Shown: one piece after another, positions 1 to 8,399 of the stretch
Numbering within the stretch: position 1 is the stretch's first letter
Layout: the number at the start of each line of letters is the position of its first letter
Source of the DNA: an uncultured Lachnospiraceae bacterium
GTDB lineage: Bacteria > Bacillota > Clostridia > Lachnospirales > Lachnospiraceae
Reading direction: 5' to 3'
Length of the DNA stretch: 38,373 nt
Assembly (NCBI GenBank): GCA_902788645.1
Contig: CADAKW010000012.1
Coordinates: 1-38,373 of the forward strand
Notes under the pieces: generated by a model
What the model saw: only the letters and a program-made list of their open reading frames with translations
What the model was told of the DNA's origin: nothing
The model's database searches: none
Translations under genes and position numbers: made by a program

Positions 1-666
1 CAGCGGATTGATGGTATCCTTTGCCGCAGAAATGCCGGCATACATGATAAAGATTCCCACCAGCATACCACACACACCGTCAATCTGAAGACCGGTAAAA
101 TGTGACACCACTGTAGATACCAGTACCACGAAGGTTGCTACCGCATCACTGATACTGTCTAAAGCCGTTGCTCCCATGGCCGCACTGGCTATTTTTTTCC
201 CGTAGGACCTGTTATATGTAAACATATACAGCTTGACAAGGATCGAAACTACCAGGATCACCAGAGTCCAGATATGCCACACAACAGGCTCCGGATGCAG
301 GATCTTCTGTCCGGAGCTCCTCATAAGCTCCACTGCCATCACCATAATGATCATGGATACGATCAGCCCTGCCACATATTCCAGCCTGCCGTGTCCAAAG
401 GGATGCTCCGGATCCGGCTTCTGCCCTGCCAGACGGAAGCCAAACAAAAGGATCAGGGATGATCCGGCGTCCGACAGGTTGTTAAAGGCATCTGCCATAA
501 TTGCAATGGAATGACTGAGCCAGCCTACAAAAAGCTTTCCGGCAAACAAAAAGATATTGAGAAAGATTCCCACAATACCACAAAGGACTCCATATTGCTG
601 CCGCACGCGTTTATCCTGATATTCCTTATAATCCGGAATCCAGTGTTTTGCAATCAAGTTAATCAT
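1..666 (-). CDS. Cation diffusion facilitator family transporter (3' end beyond window)
   Basis: The first 222 codons of a divalent metal/proton antiporter of the CDF family are present, reading off the left edge. Translation from the ATG at 666 gives a short cytoplasmic N-terminus, then membrane segments. The second helix carries ADAFNNLSDAG (N-x3-D) and is followed by the HPFGHGR loop. A later helix carries LDSISD (D-x3-D). These paired motifs form the transport metal site in CDF proteins. The start has an AGAGGGGG ribosome site. The metal (Zn, Mn, Fe, Co or Ni) cannot be read from this fragment. The gene follows proS in the same direction, but an intrinsic terminator lies 15 bases upstream of the ATG, so expression probably depends on read-through or an unseen promoter. 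The C-terminal cytoplasmic domain is outside the window. Confidence 0.88.
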   Translation of the reverse strand, partial: MINLIAKHWIPDYKEYQDKRVRQQYGVLCGIVGIFLNIFLFAGKLFVGWLSHSIAIMADAFNNLSDAGSSLILLFGFRLAGQKPDPEHPFGHGRLEYVAGLIVSMIIMVMAVELMRSSGQKILHPEPVVWHIWTLVILVVSILVKLYMFTYNRSYGKKIASAAMGATALDSISDAVATFVVLVSTVVSHFTGLQIDGVCGMLVGIFIMYAGISAAKDTINPL

Positions 667-680
667 ACCTAACCCCCTCT

Positions 681-731
681 AAAAAACGAATAGTTGTTCC
701 ACTGTATATATTCACACAGCAGAACAACTAT
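681..731 (-). terminator. Intrinsic terminator between proS and the CDF gene, possible attenuator
   Basis: On the minus strand a 10-bp perfect stem (722-731 with 690-699, ATAGTTGTTC/GAACAACTAT) encloses a second small CTGT/ACAG stem. It is followed by six T residues at 681-686. The T run ends right beside the CDF ribosome site. It may simply end the proS transcript, but its position suits control of CDF by read-through. Confidence 0.7.
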
Positions 732-821
732 CCTGTTGATTCTGTCCATTTATCGGGACAGACCCGTTGTCCCATATCCGGTACAGTTGATATCTTTTTT
801 CACCGTATTCTGTACCTGTAT
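732..821 (-). promoter_or_regulatory. Structured leader region upstream of the CDF gene
   Basis: Between the proS stop and the terminator the minus-strand RNA can fold two further hairpins: GGTACAG with CTGTACC (781-787 and 811-817), and GGGACA with TGTCCC (755-760 and 768-773). An alternative TCTGTCC/GGACAGA pairing would exclude the second hairpin. I see no convincing sigma-A promoter here. Function is inferred from structure only. Confidence 0.35.
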
Positions 822-2561
822 TTATTCGTATGCTTCTACCTTCGCATTAATGTCATCAAACAGCTTCTGTTTCAGTTTCAGAACCGCATCAAATGCCTCC
901 TCAACCGGAACCATCTCCTTGTATGACTTGTCTCTCGTTGCCAGCTCAATGCAGGACTCCTTTAAGTTTCTCGGACTCACTACCACACGGATCGGAGCAC
1001 CGATCAGATCTGCATCAGAGAACATAGCTCCCGGACGTACATCTCTGTCATCGTAGATCACATCCACGCCGGCCTGCAGCAGCTTCTGATACATCTCATC
1101 AGAGACTTTCTTTGTCTCCTCATCATCCACACGGAGACAGCATACCTCAACCTCCCAAGGTGCAATGGAGATTGGCCAGATCGGACCATACTCATCATGC
1201 TTTGCCTCGCAGATAGACGCTGCCAGACGGCCAACACCGATACCGTAGCAGCCCATGATCGGATACTGAAGCTCACCATTTTCATCGGTGTACTGCATAT
1301 TCATAGACTTGGTATACTTTGTGCCAAGCTGGAAGATATTACCAACCTCAATACCACGCTTGATCGTAATAGACGGCTTGCCACAGCAAGGACAGATACC
1401 GCCCTCACGGATCTTGGAAATATCATGATATGTCACCTCACCAAGCTCACGCTCCAGATTCAGTCCTTTATAATGATAGCCCTCCTTATTGGCTCCGGCA
1501 ACCATAGACTGGATGCCCTTCAGGGATACATCCAGATATACCTCCGCCTTGTCAGTGATCTGGTAAGGTCCGATATATCCTGCAACAAGACCGCAGTCCT
1601 CTGTGATGTCTGCCGGATGGATCTCCTCTCCCACCAGATTGCGAAGCTTTGTCTCATTGATCTCATAATCGCCTCTGACAAAGGCAACCACATAGGTATC
1701 GTCAGAATTCTTCTGATATACCACTGCCTTGCAGGAGGTCTCCACGTCACTCTTCAAGAATCCGCAGACATCCTCAATAGTCTTGCAGTCCGGTGTCTCA
1801 ATGCACTCTAATTCCTCTGCCTGACCAGGTTTATTCTCAACGATCGTCTTTGCCGCTTCCATATTGGCACGGAAATCGCACTCATTACAAAGCACGATTG
1901 AATCCTCGCCAACCGGTGTCAGAAGCATATACTCGTGAGAAAGGCTTCCTCCCATCATACCGGAATCCGATGCCACTGTTACAACCTCCGGAATACCGGC
2001 TCTCTGGAAGATACGGTTATATGCCTTATATGCGATGGCATAATAACGCTCCAGATCCTCCTGTGAGGTGTGGAATGAATAAGCATCCTTCATGGTGAAC
2101 TCACGGACACGGATCATTCCGGCACGAGGTCTTGCCTCATCACGGAACTTTCTCTGTACCTGATAGATCATAAACGGATATTTGGTATATGTCTGGGCAT
2201 ATTCGCGTACCAGATGTACCGCAGCCTCCTCATGTGTCATACCAAGGACATGCTTTGCATTATTTCTGTCAGTAAAACGAAGAAGCTCGCTTCCTACGCT
2301 CTCATATCTGCCGGACTCCTCCCAGAGATCTGCCGGAAGAACAACAGGGAATAAGACCTCCTGTCCGTCAATGGCATCCATCTCACTGCGGATGATATTT
2401 TCAATCTTTGCAGTAATTTTTCTGAGGGTCGGAAACTCTGAAAAAATACCATTGCCAACATATTTCATATAACCGCCCCGCACCATCAGTGCATGGCTGT
2501 CGATCACACAATCCGCCGGTTTCTCCTTAAAACGTGAACCTACCAATTTCGATACTTTCAT
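822..2561 (-). CDS. proS: Prolyl-tRNA synthetase (bacterial type with editing insert)
   Basis: Charges tRNA-Pro with proline in the cytoplasm. The class II core is visible: motif 2 around FRDEARPRAGMIRVREFTMKD, and a motif 3 region around GCYGIGVGR near the end of the catalytic domain. An insertion of about 180 residues between motifs 2 and 3 (near VLCNECDFRANME) matches the editing domain of bacterial ProRS. A C-terminal anticodon-binding domain follows. The frame is open up to 2651, but I choose the ATG at 2561 because GGAGG lies five bases upstream and the product (579 aa, MKVSKLVGSRF) matches normal ProRS length and N-terminus. The gene follows the response regulator in the same direction. 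No T-box leader is seen. Confidence 0.96.
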   Translation of the reverse strand: MKVSKLVGSRFKEKPADCVIDSHALMVRGGYMKYVGNGIFSEFPTLRKITAKIENIIRSEMDAIDGQEVLFPVVLPADLWEESGRYESVGSELLRFTDRNNAKHVLGMTHEEAAVHLVREYAQTYTKYPFMIYQVQRKFRDEARPRAGMIRVREFTMKDAYSFHTSQEDLERYYAIAYKAYNRIFQRAGIPEVVTVASDSGMMGGSLSHEYMLLTPVGEDSIVLCNECDFRANMEAAKTIVENKPGQAEELECIETPDCKTIEDVCGFLKSDVETSCKAVVYQKNSDDTYVVAFVRGDYEINETKLRNLVGEEIHPADITEDCGLVAGYIGPYQITDKAEVYLDVSLKGIQSMVAGANKEGYHYKGLNLERELGEVTYHDISKIREGGICPCCGKPSITIKRGIEVGNIFQLGTKYTKSMNMQYTDENGELQYPIMGCYGIGVGRLAASICEAKHDEYGPIWPISIAPWEVEVCCLRVDDEETKKVSDEMYQKLLQAGVDVIYDDRDVRPGAMFSDADLIGAPIRVVVSPRNLKESCIELATRDKSYKEMVPVEEAFDAVLKLKQKLFDDINAKVEAYE

Positions 2562-2680
2562 TTCTGCCTCCATTATAAGACACTCATCTGTGTCGTATTT
2601 TATATTTAAAGGAACTACTCCTTTATTTGTATAAGATGTTTCCTGCAGCATATAAACTGTCCGGAAAATATTTCGCCCTT
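2562..2680 (-). promoter_or_regulatory. Intergenic hairpins between the response regulator and proS
   Basis: Two short inverted repeats lie here: AAAGGA/TCCTTT at 2608-2624 and GACAC/GTGTC at 2579-2594. Neither is followed by a clear T run. A TATAAT-like hexamer lies just before the proS ribosome site without a good -35. These could modulate proS translation or be incidental. Confidence 0.25.
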
Positions 2681-3349
2681 TTACTTCATGATGTTGCTGT
2701 CCGGAAGGGAATGACGCGGCCTGTCGCGCACCATCTCCGCATAATGAGCGATCTCCGCCAGAAGTTTGATCTTTTCTGTGCGAGACATACTGCCCACCTT
2801 TGACATGATGGCTCCTTTTTCGGTATTGACATACTTCGGCGGAACATTATTTAATGTGAGGGTCATCAGATCCCTGCGGCACACCGGACAAGGGCATATC
2901 CCGAGATCATCAATATTTTCCTCAATCTCTATCCTGACCATATCTTCCATTACGTTATGGATATTCCTGCGATCTGCAATATCGAACATATTCAGAATAC
3001 GCTTTTTGACGATATCCACCTGTAATGGCTTCATCAGAATATCATCCGCACCATACGCAAACGCCTTTTTGATATCCTCCTGCTGATCGGAAGCTGTGAT
3101 CACAAGAATAGGAATATTCCGGTTCAATGCATTGGACTGGATACATTTCATCATTTCAAATCCATCCATCACCGGCATGATCAGATCTGCGACGATCAGA
3201 TCCACCTGGCCCGGATGCTGCTCCAGATAAGACATCCCCTCCACGCCATTTTGCGCCGAAATACATTCGCAGTCGTACTGCAGGAGATCCTGGATCAGCT
3301 CTCTTGCCACTGCATCGTCATCCACTATCAACAGCTTCTTTTTCTCCAT
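2681..3349 (-). CDS. Response regulator: receiver domain fused to a ComFB domain
   Basis: A 222-residue two-domain protein. Residues 1-120 are a CheY-like receiver with the acidic pocket (D10-D12), phospho-acceptor D55 in VADLIMP, T85 and K107 of LMKPL. Residues ~128-205 match the ComFB (late competence development) family, with the Cys cluster C152-x-C154-x2-C157 and the LNNVPPKYV signature. ComFB proteins lack a DNA-binding domain; some cyanobacterial members are reported to bind cyclic dinucleotides. The output here may therefore be protein- or nucleotide-mediated rather than transcriptional. No histidine kinase gene is adjacent, so its partner lies elsewhere. A consensus promoter lies upstream, and proS follows in the same direction. 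The domain call is strong; the function is unknown. Confidence 0.85.
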   Translation of the reverse strand: MEKKKLLIVDDDAVARELIQDLLQYDCECISAQNGVEGMSYLEQHPGQVDLIVADLIMPVMDGFEMMKCIQSNALNRNIPILVITASDQQEDIKKAFAYGADDILMKPLQVDIVKKRILNMFDIADRRNIHNVMEDMVRIEIEENIDDLGICPCPVCRRDLMTLTLNNVPPKYVNTEKGAIMSKVGSMSRTEKIKLLAEIAHYAEMVRDRPRHSLPDSNIMK

Positions 3350-3365
3350 ATTTTATCCTTCCTCA

Positions 3366-3388
3366 CCCGAAAATGCCCGACTTCGGGC
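3366..3388 (-). other. Competing hairpins in the response-regulator leader
   Basis: The segment TTCGGG (3382-3387) can pair with CCCGAA at 3366-3371, or its overlap TCGGGC with GCCCGA at 3375-3380, giving two mutually exclusive small stems in the 5' leader. This may affect translation of the ComFB regulator or be left over from a terminator of the preceding operon. Confidence 0.3.
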
Positions 3389-3443
3389 TTTCTCTGTCAA
3401 AACCGGGAAACCTGCCGGCTCCCTATTGCACAAAACCAAAAAA

Positions 3444-3472
3444 ATTATATTACATTTCCCTTTTATTGTCAA
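3444..3472 (-). promoter_or_regulatory. Consensus sigma-A promoter for the receiver-ComFB gene (and proS)
   Basis: Minus strand -35 TTGACA (3472-3467), 17-base spacer, -10 TATAAT (3449-3444): a perfect match. It sits just after the DUF1292 stop, so the regulator starts a new transcript with a leader of roughly 90 bases. Confidence 0.85.
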
Positions 3473-3488
3473 AAACAGCAAACTCTTT

Positions 3489-3914
3489 CTACTGCTCGTC
3501 ACCTTTATCAATGGACAGACCAGGGAAAATATTTCCAATATCACTCAGATAGTCTTCATTATATTCCTCTGAATCCTCATCATCGTCATCTTCCACGTCA
3601 AAGCCCTCAATGGCACCGCTCTTGATGATCTGTCTGCACGCCTGCGCTGCCAGATCATACTCATCCTCGTCCTCAATAGTTGCCATAGAGGCTTCTCCAT
3701 CCTCATCTTCCTCGTATTTCAGGATCTGCACCTCACCTGTCATGCTCTCCTCATCCTGTGCCAGCTCGGCGGCTATAATATATTCCGCTCCAAGCTCATC
3801 AATCTCAAAACTTGCCAATGGAGTAACTTTTATTTCCGTTCCATCCTCAACCTCTAATGTGATCACCACATCCTGCTCATCTCCAAAGAATAATTCTGTA
3901 TTTTCCTGATTCAT
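3489..3914 (-). CDS. DUF1292 family acidic protein
   Basis: A small, very acidic protein (141 aa from the chosen start) with the DUF1292 pattern: an N-terminal beta-rich part (ITLEVEDGTEIKVTPLASFEIDELGAEY broken over two strands, then a YI-AAEL segment) followed by an Asp/Glu-rich tail. The biochemical role of the family is not established. I choose the ATG at 3914 over the upstream in-frame start because AGAGAGG lies five bases before it. The ATG is only one base past the stop of the upstream transglutaminase gene, which implies translational coupling. In other Firmicutes DUF1292 genes usually sit near ruvX/mutS2-type genes, so this placement at the end of a MoxR-DUF58-transglutaminase operon is unusual. 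Confidence 0.75.
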   Translation of the reverse strand: MNQENTELFFGDEQDVVITLEVEDGTEIKVTPLASFEIDELGAEYIIAAELAQDEESMTGEVQILKYEEDEDGEASMATIEDEDEYDLAAQACRQIIKSGAIEGFDVEDDDDEDSEEYNEDYLSDIGNIFPGLSIDKGDEQ

Positions 3915-3915
3915 A

Positions 3916-6324
3916 TCAACCTCTCTTTCTGCCGGAAGCATTGCCGGCCCTTTTTTGACTTGCACGAAAGCACTGACTCATCAGCTTATACTCTTCTTCC
4001 GTGACTTCCGTCCTTGAAAATCCAGCTCGTTCCAGTACGGAAACTGCCTTTTCCAATCTTACCACATCTGACGGCCAATATCCATGATTATTCAGCCAAT
4101 TTAATTGATCTTTATAATTTTTATGCTTCTTTAAGGAATTGTGCCTCCGGGATATCCTCTGCAGATACCTCTGATAGACCATGATCAGCCTGTCATTTCT
4201 GCTGCTCCGGTAAAATCTCAGAAGCCACAGAAGCTGCCGGCCGAACCGTCTGATCACAAAGATCCCCGCGATCACCACCAGTAAAACCACTGAAATATAA
4301 CCTGTGGTTCTTTTCACCTGTGCCGCAGCACCGGAATCCGTCCGGTCTCCGTTTTTGCTGTCCTGTGCATCGGAAGCATTTCTTCCTCCCCCCAGAAAGT
4401 TAAGTATCCTCTGCCACAGCCCGTTATCATCCGGCTCCTCCCCGGAAGCCGGCGTTACATCCGCCACCTGCCATCCCATTTCCGGATCAAAAACCTCTAC
4501 CCAGGCATGGGCACTGGCATCTGTTACATTAACCGAAACCACTGCTGTTTTTCCCACTTCAGAATAACCCTGATAATAATCCTCATATTTCTGATCATAT
4601 TCAATGGTTCCCTCTTCGGAAATATCCCCGGGATCAATGCCGTATCCCTCCACATAGCGTGCCGGGATCCCCATATAACGAAACGCCAGAGTCGCTGCAC
4701 TGGCAAAGTGCGCACAATAGCCGCGCTTATTTTTCCCCAGGAAGTAATTGATAAAATCTTCCTGATACGGTGTTGCTCCCGGCCGGTAAGAATACGGAAT
4801 ATTATCCTGATAATACTGTGCCAGTTTCTTCACATTATTTTGAACACTGTCTGTATCGGACAAGCCCGCGTTCCGGCACAGTGCTGCGATCTCCTTCTGA
4901 TTTTCCTCCGGAATATCCAGCCAGTCGTTTACCGCCTCCTGCCGGTCATTTTCCGACACACCGATCGCTTTCCCCGATAATGACGGATAAAATGTATATT
5001 CCTGCTGTGCCCCAGGATAGATCACCTTATCTGTTTCTTCTGAATAATATGGCAGGTATACTCCCGCTGCTGCCGCCACATTCTTCACGAATATTTTTCC
5101 TTTTCCGGTTTTCTTTTTATTTTTCTGATAATTTTTCTTCATCTGCGCAGTGGTGGTATCCGCCCGCTCCAAAACTACATTTCCGGAGGCGTCCGTCTGC
5201 CTCTGCCAGCGGTTGCGGTACGGAAGATAATCACAGCCGGTAAAGGTCTTCAGATATATTCTGTTTTGCGTATAGGGCGCAAACCGGATAGTCAGGTCCG
5301 TTTCATAGTCATAACGGATGGCACTGACACCCCCAAGAGTACCATTGGTAAGACCTCCTGTATTGGGATAAAAATTAAACAGTCCCGCCAGACCAAGTAT
5401 GGATATGTTCTCCACTGTTTCCAGCGTATCCTGCTTTAACGCACTGGTACCCCGTATATTCTGATGAAGTGACCTCGGATACACAACAGACCCTGCTCCC
5501 AGAATAATAATGCAGGTCAGAACAACACAGATAACGGTCCTCCCCACAAGCTTTGCATCATATACATATGAAAACAGCTTTTTTCCGGACTTCCATTCAA
5601 AGGCCTGATCCCGGAATGTCAAAAGATAATGACCGTTTCCCCGTATCATAAAACATGAGAAAATCCCCGCAAAAAGCATTACCATATACAGCAGGGACGG
5701 TTCCTCCTCCAGATACAACGGCATTGCTAACACTCCTGCTCCCAGGAGCACAAGCAGCCCACACCGCATCTTCCTCGAAACCATAATATTGACCAGCACA
5801 CAGCAGATACATCCTATATAGCTCATAGAGATCGTGATCGCCGCATACCTGTTTCCAATCTGCTCCCCATAGGAACGCATGGCATTACTGTCAAAAAATC
5901 CGGAAGCAGCCTCTGACATGTCATTGGCTACAGCGTAAAATCCACTGTTAATATATTTTCCAAGGAAATATCCTCCCGCTGCAATCCCTGCAAGCAAAAG
6001 AAGATATCCGATATTCTGCCATCTCTTATTGTAATACAGACAGGCACAGTAAAGGGAGCACAGAAACACGATCACATGCATCACACCCCAGGAAAGCTCC
6101 ACATCCAGAGATGACAGATACGCCCCCATCACTCCCATGACCAGCAGATATACAAGAACTCCCTTTGCCAAAAGCATTTTTATACGTTTCTCCCCTGCCA
6201 TAAGCTCCGGACATATGACAAGTCCCTCTGTCAGCTCCGGGGATTCCTTCTTTTGTCTCTGCTTTTTGCGCAGATCCCTTTTCTCCGATCTCCTATGTCC
6301 TGTCTCCTTGAATCCATCAAACAT
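3916..6324 (-). CDS. Membrane protein with extracytoplasmic transglutaminase-like domain (TgpA-like)
   Basis: An 802-residue multi-domain membrane protein. A basic cytoplasmic start of about 45 residues is followed by a block of hydrophobic helices (roughly residues 50-290), then a large extracellular part with a transglutaminase-like cysteine peptidase fold. The catalytic triad is visible: C537 in GYCAHFAS, H606 in AHAWVEVFD and D622 in VADVTP. One more membrane helix (near TGYISVVLLVVIAGIFV) and a basic cytoplasmic tail resembling DUF4129 follow. The architecture equals the TgpA/DUF3488 type found with MoxR and DUF58 partners. The natural substrate is unknown; a role in envelope or surface protein processing is inferred. 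The start overlaps the DUF58 stop and the DUF1292 gene follows after one base, so expression is operonic. Confidence 0.88.
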   Translation of the reverse strand: MFDGFKETGHRRSEKRDLRKKQRQKKESPELTEGLVICPELMAGEKRIKMLLAKGVLVYLLVMGVMGAYLSSLDVELSWGVMHVIVFLCSLYCACLYYNKRWQNIGYLLLLAGIAAGGYFLGKYINSGFYAVANDMSEAASGFFDSNAMRSYGEQIGNRYAAITISMSYIGCICCVLVNIMVSRKMRCGLLVLLGAGVLAMPLYLEEEPSLLYMVMLFAGIFSCFMIRGNGHYLLTFRDQAFEWKSGKKLFSYVYDAKLVGRTVICVVLTCIIILGAGSVVYPRSLHQNIRGTSALKQDTLETVENISILGLAGLFNFYPNTGGLTNGTLGGVSAIRYDYETDLTIRFAPYTQNRIYLKTFTGCDYLPYRNRWQRQTDASGNVVLERADTTTAQMKKNYQKNKKKTGKGKIFVKNVAAAAGVYLPYYSEETDKVIYPGAQQEYTFYPSLSGKAIGVSENDRQEAVNDWLDIPEENQKEIAALCRNAGLSDTDSVQNNVKKLAQYYQDNIPYSYRPGATPYQEDFINYFLGKNKRGYCAHFASAATLAFRYMGIPARYVEGYGIDPGDISEEGTIEYDQKYEDYYQGYSEVGKTAVVSVNVTDASAHAWVEVFDPEMGWQVADVTPASGEEPDDNGLWQRILNFLGGGRNASDAQDSKNGDRTDSGAAAQVKRTTGYISVVLLVVIAGIFVIRRFGRQLLWLLRFYRSSRNDRLIMVYQRYLQRISRRHNSLKKHKNYKDQLNWLNNHGYWPSDVVRLEKAVSVLERAGFSRTEVTEEEYKLMSQCFRASQKRAGNASGRKRG

Positions 6325-7372
6325 TTTCCCTCATCACCACCTGTATCTGCGAATCCTCATTTTCGATACTTACATATGTCCTTAAAAACGGATAGCTGTT
6401 TTTAAGATAAACTGCCTGCTGTTCCTGAATCCGGATAGATAAAGGCATCGCGAGTATCAACGCAAATGCCCTGCGAAGCTCCTGCATATCACTGCAGATA
6501 TATTCTTCAAACTCATACCTCTGCCCATTCCATATCAGCAGACATATTGGCAGATTTTGGGACAGAAATGACGCCACTGCTCCTCCTGTTTTTTGCAGCA
6601 GCATTTCTGAAATCTCCTTTTCCTTCGATAACCGGACCAGTACTACCATCTGGGAACCTGAAACGCTGATCCGTTCCTTTACCATCAGCTCTCCCTGCTT
6701 GGCGGAAAGCTTCCAGTGTATATCACGAAGCTTATCTCCCGGAACGTATTCCCGGATATCATTGACCTCCGAAAAATCATGCCCCTTTTCCCTGCTTTCT
6801 TCTGTCTCTGACATTCCCGATAAAAAGCCTGAGGTTTCCAGGGTTTCCTCCTGATCAATACGGGGAAGCACTGTCATCTCACAACCACTTTCTACCGTCA
6901 CAGCCACCTCCACGATCCCCAGCAGATCCCGTATCCCCGCCTTTTTGCAGCGTATATCATACTTTCCGATGTACTGCGTCTTTAACGGAATGCTCACCCT
7001 CGAAACTCCTGACGGCTGCAGCGGCATGGAAATCTCCCAGGAATTCTTACTCTCCCTGAAAATATTTTCCGCCTCCATGTTAAGCAGACAATTTAACGCA
7101 AAAAAATACCTTCGATGAAGCATCTGCACCTGCAGCTCTATCTCTTCATCCCGGATCACTTCCTGACCGGATATATAAATACGCACCTGCAGATCTCCTG
7201 CCAGGGCAAACAGTCCATATACCGATAAGATTCCTATCAAAACAATAACAACTGCCAGCATCAGCAGAAAATAACTTCGCAGAACAACAAATGCGCCGAT
7301 ATCTCCCACAAAAAGCAGCAGGTACCCGATCATATGTGCCCATCGGAAATGCAGCTGATCTTTATTTGTCAT
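6317..7372 (-). CDS. DUF58 family membrane-anchored protein
   Basis: 351 residues. Two N-terminal membrane helices (about residues 13-58) are followed by a beta-rich region. The DUF58 signature appears around residues 195-235: REYVPGDKLRDIHWKLSAKQ and ELMVKE. DUF58 proteins are near-constant partners of MoxR AAA ATPases. They are thought to be membrane-proximal scaffolds or effectors acted on by the ATPase, but their precise role is not settled. The start at 7372 has AGGAGG five bases upstream. Its stop overlaps the start of the transglutaminase gene by eight bases, a coupled arrangement. Confidence 0.88.
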   Translation of the reverse strand: MTNKDQLHFRWAHMIGYLLLFVGDIGAFVVLRSYFLLMLAVVIVLIGILSVYGLFALAGDLQVRIYISGQEVIRDEEIELQVQMLHRRYFFALNCLLNMEAENIFRESKNSWEISMPLQPSGVSRVSIPLKTQYIGKYDIRCKKAGIRDLLGIVEVAVTVESGCEMTVLPRIDQEETLETSGFLSGMSETEESREKGHDFSEVNDIREYVPGDKLRDIHWKLSAKQGELMVKERISVSGSQMVVLVRLSKEKEISEMLLQKTGGAVASFLSQNLPICLLIWNGQRYEFEEYICSDMQELRRAFALILAMPLSIRIQEQQAVYLKNSYPFLRTYVSIENEDSQIQVVMRENV

Positions 7373-7381
7373 AAGTGCCTC

Positions 7382-8317
7382 CTAACTGCGCGGGCTTTTC
7401 ACCCGGAGGATCAGCTCATGGATACTTTCCTCCATACTCTTTCCTTCTGCTCTCGCTTTGGCCCCCAGTTTCACACGATGTCCCAGCACATCCTTCAGGA
7501 CACACTGCACATCCCGCGCGGTCACAAAATCCCTTCCCTCCAGACGTGCCATCGCTCTCGCCATGCGAAGAAGCGCAATGGTCGCTCTCGGACTTGCACC
7601 TTCCGCAAACAGCCCCGGTTTTCTAGTTTCCTCCACCAGAGATACAATATATTCATAAATATCGTCATGGATGTATATCTGCTCTGCTTCCTTCTGCAAT
7701 AACTTTAATTCATCAACGGTAAGCACTCTCCTGCGTTCTGCCGGCCGTTTCCATACCTCTCCCTTCAAAATGGAAACAGCATCCTTATGAGACGGATACC
7801 CCATGGAAAGGCAGATCATAAAACGATCCAGCTGGGATTCCGGCAAAAGCTGTGTACCGGAGGAACCACTTGGATTCTGTGTTGCGATCACAAAAAAAGG
7901 ATCCGGCAGTGCCCATGTCTTTCCCTCCACACTCGCCTGTCGTTCCTCCATGACCTCCAGAAGAGCCGACTGCGTTTTTGGTGACGTTCTGTTGATCTCA
8001 TCGGCCAGAAAGAGATTACAAAAAACAGACCCCGGATGAAATTCAAACTCTCCCGTTTTGTTATGATACATAGAAAATCCAAGGATATCACTTGGAAGTA
8101 CATCCGGCGTAAACTGTACTCTGTGATACGTAAGCTCCAGAATTCTGGCAAAGGTCGTGGCCAGTGTCGTCTTTCCCACTCCGGGAATATCCTCCATAAG
8201 AATGTGCCCTCCTGCGATCATTGCCGCAAACACCTTCTGTACCACATCCTCCTTTCCCTGAATCACCTGATTGACTTCCTGCTGTACCTGCAATAATTTC
8301 TCCTGCTCCATCTCCAT
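7382..8317 (-). CDS. MoxR family AAA+ ATPase
   Basis: A cytoplasmic AAA+ chaperone-like ATPase of about 311 residues. Seen in order: Walker A (IPGVGKTT), Walker B (FLADEINR), sensor 1 (IATQNP), and a C-terminal lid with SPRAT. MoxR ATPases act with DUF58 and VWA-type partners in assembly or activation of complexes, here probably the DUF58 and transglutaminase proteins of the same operon. The frame is open from a TTG at 8374, but I prefer the ATG at 8317 behind TTGGAGGG; the neighbouring ATGs at 8320 and 8311 are also possible. It follows the GTPase-NYN gene with only a short gap and no terminator. Confidence 0.88.
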   Translation of the reverse strand: MEMEQEKLLQVQQEVNQVIQGKEDVVQKVFAAMIAGGHILMEDIPGVGKTTLATTFARILELTYHRVQFTPDVLPSDILGFSMYHNKTGEFEFHPGSVFCNLFLADEINRTSPKTQSALLEVMEERQASVEGKTWALPDPFFVIATQNPSGSSGTQLLPESQLDRFMICLSMGYPSHKDAVSILKGEVWKRPAERRRVLTVDELKLLQKEAEQIYIHDDIYEYIVSLVEETRKPGLFAEGASPRATIALLRMARAMARLEGRDFVTARDVQCVLKDVLGHRVKLGAKARAEGKSMEESIHELILRVKSPRS

Positions 8318-8399
8318 CATCCCTCCAATAAGTTCTCCCCCCCCGGCAAACCGGCTGCCCTTATCCTTCCACAAAGGTTCCCTTACCTGCTTCTCCGGA

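Noticed and set aside
681..821. NiCo or manganese riboswitch before the CDF gene
   Set aside because: The gene context fits, but I could not match the conserved aptamer cores; kept only as an unnamed structured leader.
2562..2680. T-box leader for proS
   Set aside because: The region is too short and lacks a T-box core or specifier stem.
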